This document shows positions 48,873 through 58,556 of a stretch of 64,000 nucleotides of DNA, piece by piece. The stretch spans positions 310,001-374,000 of the forward strand of contig LT598467.1 in assembly GCA_900074745.1 (NCBI GenBank). The letters are read 5' to 3'. A program made the position numbers and the translations under genes. Source of the DNA: Lachancea mirantina (taxonomy: Eukaryota > Ascomycota > Saccharomycetes > Saccharomycetales > Saccharomycetaceae). The notes under the pieces were generated by a model. The model was not told the DNA's origin, made no database searches, and saw only the letters and a list, made by a program, of their open reading frames with translations. The stretch's first letter is position 1; each line of letters opens with the position of its first letter.

Positions 48873-49526
48873 TTGCCCAGAGGTTTCTCGGCTGTGTACC
48901 TTTCCTAGCGTGTATTTTGGGTTTTGAGTGTTCTTGTAGAGTCCCAGTCGTGTCTAGATCCGGATGGCTTTGCTTAAGTCGTGGGTCGTTGGATGGTGAT
49001 CATGTAAAGTCTCTGAAAGATGCTCCCCGCTAGCGATTTTTTCATCAATATCGCAAACAAACCTCTTTTTGAAGACGACGATCTAGACGCGGTATATATA
49101 CCTAACGATGACACATTACCTGGCGAATTGACTTAGTTACGCTTTCAAGATGAGCTTGCTGATATATTACAAAAAAGTGGTTAAATTTTACGCTTAGAGC
49201 ACCGTTTGAAGGCGATAAAATCTCTTAATTGAACAAGTACAATGCAAAGTGCTTGTAAAGCATAGTCCTCCTGTATTTACGCGTTGCTTTACGGATTGGT
49301 TAACCTCACCACCGATGTCAATTCTCATCCAAGAAATGAGTTTCCCTCGAGATTTCAAAAAATTGCTTCGTGTATAGGGACGTTGATATTCTCATCGCAC
49401 GAAAGATTACCTTAAAGACTCAGGTAAACGGCGAAAAAGAGGCCTTACGGGAGGTTTGGAAAGCATAAAAGAAGGATCTTGTCATCGGTTTGTGAAGTTT
49501 AGGGCCTTTTTTCGATCTCTTTTAAT
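48873..49526. other. divergent intergenic region BEM4-ENV9
   Basis: This 654-base interval carries promoters for both neighbours. It also holds a 38-codon ORF (49020-49136) that reads like protein and whose frame continues after one TAG to 49184 (see the separate entry). No RNA gene is seen. Confidence 0.5.
49020..49184 (+). other. protein-like short ORF with one in-frame TAG
   Basis: From the ATG at 49020 the frame reads MLPASDFFINIANKPLFEDD, continues through DDTLPGELT to a TAG at 49134-49136, and then goes on in the same frame as LRFQDELADILQKSG to a TAA at 49182-49184. The acidic and helical composition is more protein-like than chance. A short intron ending at this TAG (from a GTATAT near 49092) would be only about 45 nt, too short for a normal yeast intron. 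It may be a decayed or short unannotated gene, or chance. Confidence 0.25.
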
Positions 49527-50546
49527 ATGGGAAAATTTGATCCAGACGAATTGCCCTACTATAACGCCCGCAAAGTGCGAAAAGTCGCTATCGTGACTGG
49601 AGGAAACAGCGGGATTGGATGGTATACGGTGCTGCATCTGTACATGCACGGGTTTGTTGTGTACGTGGCAGGCCGGAACTCGACGCGTGTGAACAAGGCA
49701 ATCAAACAAATCAAACGAGAGGCCAGGCGGCGACGGCGCGTCAAGGAGGGTAAACGAGCGGCTACGGAGGCAGATAGCAAAATTAGTGCCAGTGTCAGTT
49801 CCACGGGACCGGTTTTTGGTGAGTTACACTATCTGCCAATGGATTTGACGGACCTAAAGTCTGTGGAAAAGGGTTGCAAGCGGTTCAAGAGTCTGGAACC
49901 GCGACTAGACGTGCTGGTCAATAACGCTGGAGTAATGGCGCTACCATACCTAGTGACGGCAGACGGGTTTGACGTTCAGCTGCAGACAAACTATGTAGCA
50001 CATTTTCTGCTTACTATGAGGTTGCTGCCCTGTATCAAGCGCTGTAGCGGGCGCGTTGTGTCCGTATCGTCCATAGGACACAACCTGGAGTTCCGCTACT
50101 TTAGCTTGAACCGTACATTCAACTACAAGCCCGATATGATTTTCACTTGGATGCGGTATGCGATTGCCAAGACTGCGTCGATCCAGTTCACTAAGCTGCT
50201 TGCCATCAAAAACCCGGATATTTTATGTATGGCCGTACATCCGGGACTAGTCATGAACACGAATCTGTTTAGCTACTGGACGCGACTGCCGATCGTGGGT
50301 ATTTTCTTCTGGCTGGTGTTCCATTTAATTGGCGTCTTCTTCGGCGTCTCGAACGAGCAAGGCGCCCATTCCACGCTGAAATGTGCGCTGTCGTTAGATT
50401 TGGAACCAGAAATGGACAATGGGCGGTACTTCACCACGCATGGTGTTGAATCCAAGGCCAGCTACGTGGCCAGTAACTTAAATGACGCTGCGTCAACTTG
50501 GATATGGACCATGCATGAGCTACGCGATCGTGGTTTCGACGTATAA
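49527..50546 (+). CDS. ENV9: Short-chain dehydrogenase/reductase Env9 (lipid droplet)
   Basis: Env9 (YOR246C) is an SDR oxidoreductase of lipid droplets, related to retinol dehydrogenases and needed for vacuolar morphology. The 339-residue protein has the NAD(P) Rossmann motif TGGNSGIG (24-31), [13 protein letters not shown] (NNAG) and the active-site YAIAK preceded by the serine motif VVSVSSIG. A hydrophobic hairpin segment [18 protein letters not shown] near residues 255-272 suits droplet or membrane attachment. An Arg/Lys-rich insert ([11 protein letters not shown]) lies near residue 70. All catalytic residues are present. Confidence 0.93.
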   Translation: MGKFDPDELPYYNARKVRKVAIVTGGNSGIGWYTVLHLYMHGFVVYVAGRNSTRVNKAIKQIKREARRRRRVKEGKRAATEADSKISASVSSTGPVFGELHYLPMDLTDLKSVEKGCKRFKSLEPRLDVLVNNAGVMALPYLVTADGFDVQLQTNYVAHFLLTMRLLPCIKRCSGRVVSVSSIGHNLEFRYFSLNRTFNYKPDMIFTWMRYAIAKTASIQFTKLLAIKNPDILCMAVHPGLVMNTNLFSYWTRLPIVGIFFWLVFHLIGVFFGVSNEQGAHSTLKCALSLDLEPEMDNGRYFTTHGVESKASYVASNLNDAASTWIWTMHELRDRGFDV

Positions 50547-50723
50547 CTATTCCTCCCGTCTTCAGACTCTGCGGCGTGTTTTCGAACCTGGAACCCTGCA
50601 AAAACTCCCTCAAATTTTTGCGCGTCATTACAAGAACGGTTACTAATTAGCTCAGCGTTATAAAACCAGCATCTGGTGGCTGAATTGGCTCGATACCGGA
50701 TTGTTCTATGGGTCTGGCTTCCG

Positions 50724-50733
50724 GTCACGTGAC
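50724..50733. promoter_or_regulatory. palindromic GTCACGTGAC upstream of CDC60
   Basis: The perfect 10-bp palindrome GTCACGTGAC contains a Cbf1-type CACGTG core. It lies 113 bp upstream of the CDC60 ATG, in a 299-base interval that otherwise shows nothing. Confidence 0.5.
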
Positions 50734-50845
50734 TTGTCTTCGACAATTTCCAAAGGTCTTTCAATCAATGGAAAAATTTTAAATTTTCAGTCATAGACAC
50801 CACCAGGTATCATAAACCATCTCAAAGGGCGCTATAAGTCTAAAG

Positions 50846-53800
50846 ATGTCTTCTAGCGGCGAAACGAAAGGGCTCGTGTTAGAAAACACAGCCCGCAGAG
50901 ATGCTTTGATTGCAATCGAGAAAAAATACCAAAAACTGTGGGCTGAGGAGCACTTATTTGAGATTGATGCGCCCTCGCTCGAGGAAGAAAACGCCAGCAT
51001 CGACTCCGAAGAACTACATGAGAAATATCCGAAATTTATGTCTTCAATGGCTTATCCTTACATGAATGGTGTTCTGCATGCTGGACATTGTTTCACGTTG
51101 TCGAAAGTTGAATTTTCCGTTGGTTTTGAGAGAATGAATGGTAAAAGAGCGCTTTTTCCTCTAGCTTTCCACTGTACCGGTATGCCAATTTTGGCTTGTG
51201 CGGACAAGTTAAAGAGAGAGGTGGAACTTTTTGGCGCTGATTTCGCTAAGGCACCTGTGGACGAGGATGAAGAACCACAGGACGAAGTCAAGCAAGAATC
51301 GGAAGATGTCACAAAATTCAAAGCCAAGAAATCCAAGGCTGCTGCGAAAAAAGGGCGTGGTAAGTTCCAATTCGAAATTATGTTGCAGTTGGGCATCGCT
51401 AGAGAGGAAATCGTCAAGTTCGCCGATCCTTACTATTGGTTGACTTACTTCCCACCTCTGTGCGAGGAAGATTGTACCTCTTTTGGAGCCCGTATTGACT
51501 GGAGACGTTCTTTTATTACCACCGATATGAATCCTTACTATGATTCCTTCATCAGGTGGCAAATGGAAAAACTGAAGAGCGCTGGTAAAATCAAGTTTGG
51601 CGAGCGTTATACCATCTACTCGGAAAAAGATGGCCAACCTTGCATGGACCACGACAGACAGTCGGGAGAAGGTGTCACCCCACAAGAATACGTTGGTATC
51701 AAAATAGAAGCTACGGAGCTTGCTCCCGCCGCCAAGGAAATAGTTGATTCGTGCGAAGCCTTGGACAAGAACAAAAAACTATTTTTTGTGGCTGCTACTC
51801 TCAGACCAGAAACCATGTATGGTCAAACTTGTTGTTTCGTTTCACCTAAGATTGATTACGGTATCTTTGACGCTGGTGACTGTTATTACATCACGACCGA
51901 GAGAGCTTTCAAAAACATGTGCTATCAGAAGTTGACTCCAAAGAGAGGCGTTTACACGCCAATTGCAACTGTCAACGGGAGAGCCCTCATTGGTAGTAAG
52001 ATTCATGCCCCCCTTACTCCCTACAAGGATTTGAGGATTCTTCCTATGGAGACTGTCATTGCTACTAAAGGCACCGGTGTGGTCACATGTGTTCCTTCGA
52101 ATTCTCCAGATGATTTCATTACTCTCAACGATTTGAGAAACAAGCCTGAGTATTATGGTATTAACCCTGAATGGGTCAAATATGACCCCGTCCCAATCAT
52201 TAGAACCGAAAAGTATGGTGATTTGATCGCACAGGCGATTTGCGAGGAAAAGAAAATCAGATCTCCAAAAGAGGCTGTTCTGCTAGCCGATGCCAAGAAG
52301 GCTGCCTACAAGGAAGATTATTACAGTGGTACAATGATTTACGGTAAATACAAGGGCGAGAAAGTTGAAGTTGCTAAGGCCAAAGTGAAGAAGGACCTAG
52401 TTGAAGCCGGAGAAGCTTTTGTCTACAACGAGCCTGAAGGGCTCGTTATGTCTCGTTCTGGGGATGAATGTATCGTTTCTCTTGAAGATCAATGGTACGT
52501 GGATTACGGTGAAGAATCCTGGAAGGAACAAGCTCTCGAGTGTTTGAACCAAATGGAGGTTTTTGCTCCTGAAGTTAGAAATGCATTCGAGGGTACTTTA
52601 GACTGGTTGAAGAACTGGGCTGTGTGTCGTACCTACGGTTTGGGAACCAGACTTCCATGGGACGAGAAGTATTTGGTGGAATCTCTATCTGACTCGACTA
52701 TTTATCAAGCATTTTACACCATTGCTCACCTCTTGTTTAAGGACTACTACGGTAACGAGATCGGGCCTTTGGGCATTAAGCCTGAACAAATGACACCTCA
52801 GGTATTTGATTACATTTTTCAGCACGCGGATAAAATCGACTCTGACATTCCTTTGAAATCTTTGCAAAGGCTGAGAAGAGAGTTTGAGTACTTTTACCCA
52901 TTGGACGTTTCCATTTCAGGCAAGGATTTGATTCCAAATCACTTGACCTTTTTCATTTATACACACGTCGCATTGTTTCCAAAGAAGTTCTGGCCTAAAG
53001 GTGTGAGAGCGAACGGCCATTTGATGCTAAACAATGCCAAAATGTCGAAATCGACAGGTAATTTTATGACACTCAAGCAAATGGTTGAGAAGTTTGGTGC
53101 TGATGCTTGTCGTATTGCGCTTGCTGATGCGGGTGATTCCGTGGAGGATGCCAATATGGACGAAGCTAATGCCAACGCAGCCATTTTGAGATTGTTCATT
53201 CTGAAGGAATGGTTCGAAGAGGTTCTGAAGTCCATTGACAATTTCCGTACCGGTGAGATCAAGGACTTCTTCGACGTGTCTTTTGACAACGAAATGAACT
53301 CTTTGATCGAGGAAACCTACAAGCAGTATAGTTTAACGAACTACAAGAGCGCCCTTAAGTATGGCCTGTTTGATTTTCAAACAGCCAGAGATTACTACCG
53401 TGAGACAACTCAAGTTATGCACAAAGATTTGGTTCTTCGCTATATTGAATTCCAGGTCTTGGCCCTGACTCCAATCGCTCCTCACTTTGCTGACTACGTG
53501 TGGCGGGAAGTTTTGAAGAAGACATCCTCAATTCAGCTTGCCAAGTTTCCTCGCGCCAGTAAGCCAGTCGACAGAAGCGCTTTGGCCGCCCTTGAGTACT
53601 TGAGAGATCTACAAAAGAGTATTCGTGAAGCTGAGGGTCAGGCGTTGAAGAAAAAGAAGGGTAAGGGAGCCGATGTAGATGCTTCTAAGCCTGCCAAGCT
53701 AACAATTTTAATTTCCGAATCCTACCCTGACTGGCAGTCTAAGTACATCGAGTTGGTGCGGGAACTTTTCGAGCAGCAGACGTTGGCTGACAACAGAAAG

Positions 53801-54130
53801 ATCAAAGAGTTTGTCGAACCAAAAGATATGAAGCGTGCCATGCCCTTCATTTCTATGTTGAAACAGCGTCTAGCGACTGAACCAGCAGATGTGGTCTTCA
53901 ACAGAGAGCTTGTGTTTGACGAAGTCGCTACTGTGAAAGCAACTACCGAGACTTTGAAGAAGTGTTGCCAGATAGTGAAATGTGAGGAGTTTCAATTTTT
54001 GTCCTTCCCTCATGGCTCTAAGGTCGGGAAGGATATCCATACCGGAGAAGAGGTCGAGTTGGTTGCTCCAGCAAAAGTCATAGAGAACGCTGTCCCTGGC
54101 TCACCTAGTATAGTTATTTCCAACCTTTGA
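50846..54130 (+). CDS. CDC60: Cytosolic leucyl-tRNA synthetase Cdc60
   Basis: Cdc60 charges tRNA-Leu in the cytosol and also reports leucine to TORC1 through Gtr1. The 1094-residue class Ia synthetase (1090 in yeast) has the HIGH-equivalent HAGH (78-81) in YMNGVLHAGHCFTLSK. The CP1 editing domain includes LRPETMYGQTC and KGTGVVTCVPSNSPDD. The KMSKS loop NAKMSKSTGNF lies near residue 732, followed by the anticodon-binding and C-terminal domains. All active-site blocks are intact. Codon use is strongly biased, as expected for a highly expressed gene. It faces YAP3 tail to tail across an unusually long gap. Confidence 0.98.
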   Translation: MSSSGETKGLVLENTARRDALIAIEKKYQKLWAEEHLFEIDAPSLEEENASIDSEELHEKYPKFMSSMAYPYMNGVLHAGHCFTLSKVEFSVGFERMNGKRALFPLAFHCTGMPILACADKLKREVELFGADFAKAPVDEDEEPQDEVKQESEDVTKFKAKKSKAAAKKGRGKFQFEIMLQLGIAREEIVKFADPYYWLTYFPPLCEEDCTSFGARIDWRRSFITTDMNPYYDSFIRWQMEKLKSAGKIKFGERYTIYSEKDGQPCMDHDRQSGEGVTPQEYVGIKIEATELAPAAKEIVDSCEALDKNKKLFFVAATLRPETMYGQTCCFVSPKIDYGIFDAGDCYYITTERAFKNMCYQKLTPKRGVYTPIATVNGRALIGSKIHAPLTPYKDLRILPMETVIATKGTGVVTCVPSNSPDDFITLNDLRNKPEYYGINPEWVKYDPVPIIRTEKYGDLIAQAICEEKKIRSPKEAVLLADAKKAAYKEDYYSGTMIYGKYKGEKVEVAKAKVKKDLVEAGEAFVYNEPEGLVMSRSGDECIVSLEDQWYVDYGEESWKEQALECLNQMEVFAPEVRNAFEGTLDWLKNWAVCRTYGLGTRLPWDEKYLVESLSDSTIYQAFYTIAHLLFKDYYGNEIGPLGIKPEQMTPQVFDYIFQHADKIDSDIPLKSLQRLRREFEYFYPLDVSISGKDLIPNHLTFFIYTHVALFPKKFWPKGVRANGHLMLNNAKMSKSTGNFMTLKQMVEKFGADACRIALADAGDSVEDANMDEANANAAILRLFILKEWFEEVLKSIDNFRTGEIKDFFDVSFDNEMNSLIEETYKQYSLTNYKSALKYGLFDFQTARDYYRETTQVMHKDLVLRYIEFQVLALTPIAPHFADYVWREVLKKTSSIQLAKFPRASKPVDRSALAALEYLRDLQKSIREAEGQALKKKKGKGADVDASKPAKLTILISESYPDWQSKYIELVRELFEQQTLADNRKIKEFVEPKDMKRAMPFISMLKQRLATEPADVVFNRELVFDEVATVKATTETLKKCCQIVKCEEFQFLSFPHGSKVGKDIHTGEEVELVAPAKVIENAVPGSPSIVISNL

Positions 54131-54937
54131 ATCAACCTGGCCTAATTGCCAATCGCTGCTGTTTACCAGCAGTCAAGAGACTATAGGTGGAGCGCTTTGA
54201 TAGAATGAAGCTGACGAACTTTTAGATACAAATTATCGCTTACGAGCATGTTATTAGTCTGTCAGTGATGCAGACTTTTTCTAATTTCATAAAGACACTT
54301 TAAAAGATTAAAATTTTTTTTGTTTTAGGAACTTCCTTGCTTCTCTATCGGTGCCACTTCTTTATTTCGAGATTGGCTTGTCTCAGGAAATCCAATTGAC
54401 GGTGGTCTAAGGTTGCCCGTTCTACAATATTGACCATAGCTTGGTCAATTTGCGGATGATGTTCTGATTCGATTTATTGGCATAGTCATACTATCCAAAA
54501 GTCGCAACAATCTCTGCTACATTTCATGATTGAACGAATTACAAAAGCTAACGGCTATCTGCCGAGCTAAACTCGGCGACTTAGGCCCATAGATTGCGAC
54601 CGCAAACTAACTTATTCTTTCGTAGCCATCTTTTAAATTAGATTTAACTTCGCCATGACGTGCTAAACCCGGAAATTAAAGCCAGCTCAAAGAAAAATAC
54701 AGCTTAAACCTTGGTAGCTGCAAACCTCTCTAACCTCTACCTCAACTATTGGGTAGTAAGGACCTCTAAGCACGAAATACTGCTTCCGTGACGTAAAATT
54801 GTCTTAATAATCTTTTATCTTAGCCTTTCATATTGAGAGCTTCCCATAGCGTGAACATTCACAAATCCCTGAACTATTAAAAAGTATTGAACAATCTCTA
54901 AGAGCCGATGGGCCCTCTGGTAAACTTGATTAACTAA
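54131..54937. other. 807-bp gene-free convergent interval CDC60-YAP3
   Basis: Both neighbours end here, so no promoter is expected, yet the gap is long. No ORF is supported. Hairpins: CTGCTG-TTTAC-CAGCAG (54156-54172), an 8-bp perfect stem ATTGACCA-TAGCT-TGGTCAAT (54429-54449), GCCGAG-CTAAA-CTCGGC (54561-54577) and TTGCG-AC-CGCAA (54594-54605). No tRNA boxes or recognisable snRNA, SRP, RNase P or telomerase RNA sequence is seen. Confidence 0.5.
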
Positions 54938-55822
54938 CTAGGTGCAACGTTCTACGAGCTGGTCAATCAGACACTTTGCGTAAGCGGGCCCATGACCATG
55001 ACAGACCTCGTTGCCCTGCAGGTGCTGCATCACGTAGTAAACATCGAAATTTCGCTCCTGCGAAATTTCGTGCAGGTATTCCCATGTAGCAGGTACGGTG
55101 AGTAACTTAGTGCCATCGTGCATATAGCTTTCCTTTGTAGCAGGGATATTAACGCCATGCACTCCCTCGGAAACAAGACTCGCCATAAACTCTGACTCTG
55201 TGGGGAAGGTGAATTTACCTTGTGTAAAAGTCTCCCCATGACTACCCGAATGGGTGTTTTTGCTCTTTTGGCTCAATAGGTTCACATTTTCTCGTCTCAG
55301 TTTTTCGAGCTCATCTTGCAAAGCCTTTCTGCTGGTCTCACTCTCCCGCAGCTTCTCCTCAGCTTCTCGTAATTTGGCCTCCTTGCGCTCTCGGAAAGCT
55401 TTCTGAGCTGCTCGGTTCTGCGCTTTTTTCCTCTCAAGCACTTGTTCTTCGGTGAGATCTTCACTCTCATTAAAAGCATTTGACCCTCGGTTGTTCCCTA
55501 CCCCTTTACTCAGCGATCGACCGCTGACGTTCTCTAATCCGTCCGACTGCATATCTCCAGGGGATATCGACGAAGATGGAGTCGTGAACTGCATCGGTTG
55601 GCCACTAATCTTCTCAGACTGATACTGAAACGCATCTGGACCCGTTTGATTCAAAATTGCATTTGTGAGATCCTCTGTGGGCCTAAAATCCACGTCGATC
55701 CCAGAATACATCGATTCACATGTTTCTTTGAATTCTTTCATGAATGAGTCATTACTCAAATCGACTGGTAATGGAGCTTCCTCTGACCACCCCACGTTGC
55801 TTATATCGTTGCTAACATTCAT
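54938..55822 (-). CDS. YAP3: AP-1-like bZIP transcription factor Yap3
   Basis: The 294-residue protein has a Yap-type basic region AQNRAAQKAFRERKEAKLRE (134-153) followed by a leucine zipper with heptads to about residue 185. The C-terminal block FPTESEFMASLV, LLTVPATWEYLHEISQERNF and QGNEVCHGHGPAYAKCLIDQ matches S. cerevisiae Yap3 (330 residues) almost position by position; it includes conserved cysteines. Yap3 is a less-studied member linked to hydroquinone resistance. Its S. cerevisiae locus (YHL009C) is not next to CDC60, so this position reflects a rearrangement in one lineage. Confidence 0.88.
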   Translation of the reverse strand: MNVSNDISNVGWSEEAPLPVDLSNDSFMKEFKETCESMYSGIDVDFRPTEDLTNAILNQTGPDAFQYQSEKISGQPMQFTTPSSSISPGDMQSDGLENVSGRSLSKGVGNNRGSNAFNESEDLTEEQVLERKKAQNRAAQKAFRERKEAKLREAEEKLRESETSRKALQDELEKLRRENVNLLSQKSKNTHSGSHGETFTQGKFTFPTESEFMASLVSEGVHGVNIPATKESYMHDGTKLLTVPATWEYLHEISQERNFDVYYVMQHLQGNEVCHGHGPAYAKCLIDQLVERCT

Positions 55823-56253
55823 TTTGACGTCTCAAATTGGCTAATCTCTCTTTAAATCCTAATCTTGATTCGAACCTTTCATAAGAGAGTTTCAATTTTC
55901 CAATAATTAATATTGGTCAGAATTAGTGGTAACGGTGAAAAATCGTATTAACATTAATAAAAGATGTGCGTGTATTTGTATTTAGGTGCCAAGCTAGTAA
56001 ACGACGTTGAATATCATAAAACAAAGCCGGCCTCGGAGTCTCTGTCGCTTTCTCCGCGTAACTTGTACCATTTCCGTGGAATTTGCAAAATAATGGCTCC
56101 TGTAAGCCTGAAAAAGAGCTTACTTGAGCCCTCCAACTCAAACCCGAATCTATCATAAACTCCATATATCGGCGTCTTACCCGTGGTCAACAAAAAAGAC
56201 GTTCAAAATAACCGTTTAACCCATTGGCAAGGTTCACCAGGCCATCTGTAAGA
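55823..56253. other. intergenic region YAP3-PET20
   Basis: The stretch should hold the YAP3 promoter and the PET20 3' end. A 64-codon + strand ORF (55964-56158) is present without recognisable features. Nothing else is seen. Confidence 0.45.
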
Positions 56254-56910
56254 TTATGAGTCCGATTTCCAACTTTTGACCATCCGGAGCAAGCCCAAGA
56301 TAGGCTTTTTACGGCCCTTGGCTCTGTTAGTCAGCTTCTGTTTCTCGGACACCAGTCTCTGTTGCCGCAACACGCGCTGCGACTCGGCACGCTGTGCGTT
56401 CGAAATAGTACTAGGCGGATCAAACGGCCGCAGTTTCTTGATCACCGACGCGGGGACTTTGTCCCATTCGTCAAAATACTCAGTTCCCGTTGCGGAAGAA
56501 ACCCACGGCAGTGGCTCACCCAAAGCTTCCAGTTTCATGGCGAAATCGAAAAGGGTGGACCCGCTGTCCTTTTTTTCAGCCGCATCCAAAAACACAGGTC
56601 TGTACCCACTATAAAACACGCTCGTACGTACGTCCAGGGGTTTAAACTGGTTCGTCGGAGGCGCTTTGGGGAGCCATGAATAATCACGTCTTTTTTTCGC
56701 CACCAACTCCACCTGGGTCTTTTTCTTATTTTTGATCCCGTTACCACTCTCCTTGGCCTCAGTGTCGGCCTTTTTCTCTCTCCTTCTCTCGTCCTTAGGT
56801 TGTTCCTTCTGCATCAATGACTGGTTGTTAGAAAACGTAAAAGAGGACTGGAAACGTCGTTGGACCGGGAGAAAACTCCTGTTGGCCCTTAGCACTCGAT
56901 TTAGTAGCAT
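56254..56910 (-). CDS. PET20: Mitochondrial protein Pet20
   Basis: Pet20 (YPL159C, 253 residues) is a mitochondrial protein required for respiratory growth and stability of the mitochondrial genome. The ATG at 56910 gives 218 residues with a classic presequence MLLNRVLRANRSFLPVQRRF; the frame is open seven codons more from a TTG. A Lys/Glu-rich linker follows. The conserved C-terminal part has TSVFYSGYRPVFLDAAEKKD, the LPWVSSATGTEYFDEWDKVP block and a basic end (RAKGRKKPILGLLRMVKSW). No membrane segment. Order with AIM44 and TGS1 is as in S. cerevisiae apart from the inserted MGL2. Confidence 0.88.
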   Translation of the reverse strand: MLLNRVLRANRSFLPVQRRFQSSFTFSNNQSLMQKEQPKDERRREKKADTEAKESGNGIKNKKKTQVELVAKKRRDYSWLPKAPPTNQFKPLDVRTSVFYSGYRPVFLDAAEKKDSGSTLFDFAMKLEALGEPLPWVSSATGTEYFDEWDKVPASVIKKLRPFDPPSTISNAQRAESQRVLRQQRLVSEKQKLTNRAKGRKKPILGLLRMVKSWKSDS

Positions 56911-57209
56911 CAGAACGTCGACTATGTTCAAAATTTTCTCAGAATGGGGTCAAACTGTGTCGAAGTACCGTTATACCGTCCAATGGCTGGTTCCAGTATC
57001 TGCTTCGTTCGTAGAAAGGGTTATCCTTCGTACCGTCCACGTAAAACATGATACTACTCATCATTATATGTAACGGTTTACGATTAAGAGAGTTCAAGAA
57101 AGTCTCGAGTTTCGGAAATTGAAAAGCTTAACGCCGACTGACTTACCGAACAAGAAGTGGCCATTGAGAGGGCTAACAGTGGTATTTGGCTAGGATAAAG
57201 GGTCTGAAG

Positions 57210-58538
57210 ATGTGGCAGGACTTTTTGCATTATGTGCCCTTTTTTTCGCACGTCAAACAGACGAAATCTGATGAACTTTTGAAATTCAAAAAATGCGGGG
57301 AATCGACCGATATGTCCACGATTATCGACAGGTTTTGCCCTGAGTTCTCTGACAATTCGATGCAACTGTTCAACCCAGTGCTCTGCAGTGGCCATTTGCA
57401 AACCATTTACGCGGCATTGCGGTCTTTTGAAGAAATCGACCAAGTCTACTACAAGAGACTGGTGGTGAAATACTGCGACGGTGGTGAGGGAACTGCTGAT
57501 TTTGCCGTTGACGCCTTTGAAGATGATGCTGGGTATGTTCCTTCAACACAACGCAACGCGCTTCTGCCGCAGTACGCGTTTTTCACACCGGAAGAGTCTA
57601 AAGCATTCACGTCGCAGGACGACAAACCGCTCCTAATCGTCCTTCACGGGCTAACTGGCGGATCGCACGAGTCATATGTGCGTGGATTGGTGAACAGGAT
57701 CAGGAATTGCTACGGATTTGAAGCGTGTGTGCTGAATTCACGTGGATGTTGCGAAAGTTCGATCACAACGCCGCAACTTTATAATGGCATGTGGACGGAC
57801 GACGTACGCGAGTTCGTCAAACAGATGCGGCAGCGATTTCCTAATCGCAAGTTCTACCTGGTGGGATTCTCGCTTGGTGGGTCAATTGCAGCAAATTATT
57901 TGGGCCAAGAAGGCGAGAATTCCGATATCGAGTGCGCCTCGGTACTGGGCAGTCCATGGGACTTGTGCGATTCGTCCTACTTCCTCACGAGCTCGTGGCT
58001 TGGTCGACTTGTTTATTCGCGTGCTTTCTCGAAGCGTCTTGTGAAACTCATCGAAGACCATCTTGAAGTGCTGAGAGAGGATCCTTACATGGCTCAGCTG
58101 TACGCGGAAAAATTGGACAAAATCGAAACCATCGAGGACTTCGACAACTGGTTCACAGCCCCGATGTTTGGTTTCAACACATCATATGAATATTATAGAC
58201 ATGGCTCAAGCGCCAACAGGCTACCTCAAGTGCGAACCCCTCTTTTGGCCATTAATGCTACTGACGATCCCATAGTTGGTTCTCAATCTCTGCCCCTGCG
58301 AGAGTTTCAGGACAACCCTTATCTTCTCATGGTGCAGTCCAGTAAGGGTGGACACATCGGCTGGTTTGATGCCACAGGTGAAAGGTGGTATCTAGATCCG
58401 CTTTGCAAGTTCTTCAGCTCTTTCCATGCTGAAGTGGTCGCAAAAGACCTCCAACCAGACTTGAGCTCTGTGAAATTACCACATAAGAATAAGTTTGTTG
58501 GCGACAGACTTGTGAACGCGACCGTCAGGGACTATTAA
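57210..58538 (+). CDS. MGL2: Monoacylglycerol lipase Mgl2-like alpha/beta hydrolase (YMR210W)
   Basis: The protein belongs to the YheT/EHT1-type alpha/beta hydrolases and is closest to Mgl2, a monoacylglycerol lipase, rather than the acyl-CoA:ethanol acyltransferases Eht1/Eeb1. The ATG at 57210 gives 442 residues (449 in yeast Mgl2). Signature: FNPVLCSGHLQTIYAALRSF; KPLLIVLHGLTGGSHESYVR (oxyanion region); NSRGCCESSITTP; nucleophile elbow VGFSLGGS (Ser221); acid region NATDDPIVG; and catalytic His in KGGHIGW. The full triad is present. The open frame runs eight codons further upstream from a TTG. In S. cerevisiae this gene is on chromosome XIII, so its location between PET20 and AIM44 is a rearrangement. 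Confidence 0.9.
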   Translation: MWQDFLHYVPFFSHVKQTKSDELLKFKKCGESTDMSTIIDRFCPEFSDNSMQLFNPVLCSGHLQTIYAALRSFEEIDQVYYKRLVVKYCDGGEGTADFAVDAFEDDAGYVPSTQRNALLPQYAFFTPEESKAFTSQDDKPLLIVLHGLTGGSHESYVRGLVNRIRNCYGFEACVLNSRGCCESSITTPQLYNGMWTDDVREFVKQMRQRFPNRKFYLVGFSLGGSIAANYLGQEGENSDIECASVLGSPWDLCDSSYFLTSSWLGRLVYSRAFSKRLVKLIEDHLEVLREDPYMAQLYAEKLDKIETIEDFDNWFTAPMFGFNTSYEYYRHGSSANRLPQVRTPLLAINATDDPIVGSQSLPLREFQDNPYLLMVQSSKGGHIGWFDATGERWYLDPLCKFFSSFHAEVVAKDLQPDLSSVKLPHKNKFVGDRLVNATVRDY

Positions 58539-58556
58539 TTCTGCATTATAGACATT

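Noticed and set aside
49092-49136. Intron removing the TAG in the short ORF at 49020
   Set aside because: It would be about 45 nt with a GTATAT donor and no TACTAAC-like branch point at a usable distance.
51209-51685. 158-codon frame antisense to CDC60
   Set aside because: It is embedded in the highly codon-biased leucyl-tRNA synthetase gene and shows no independent features.
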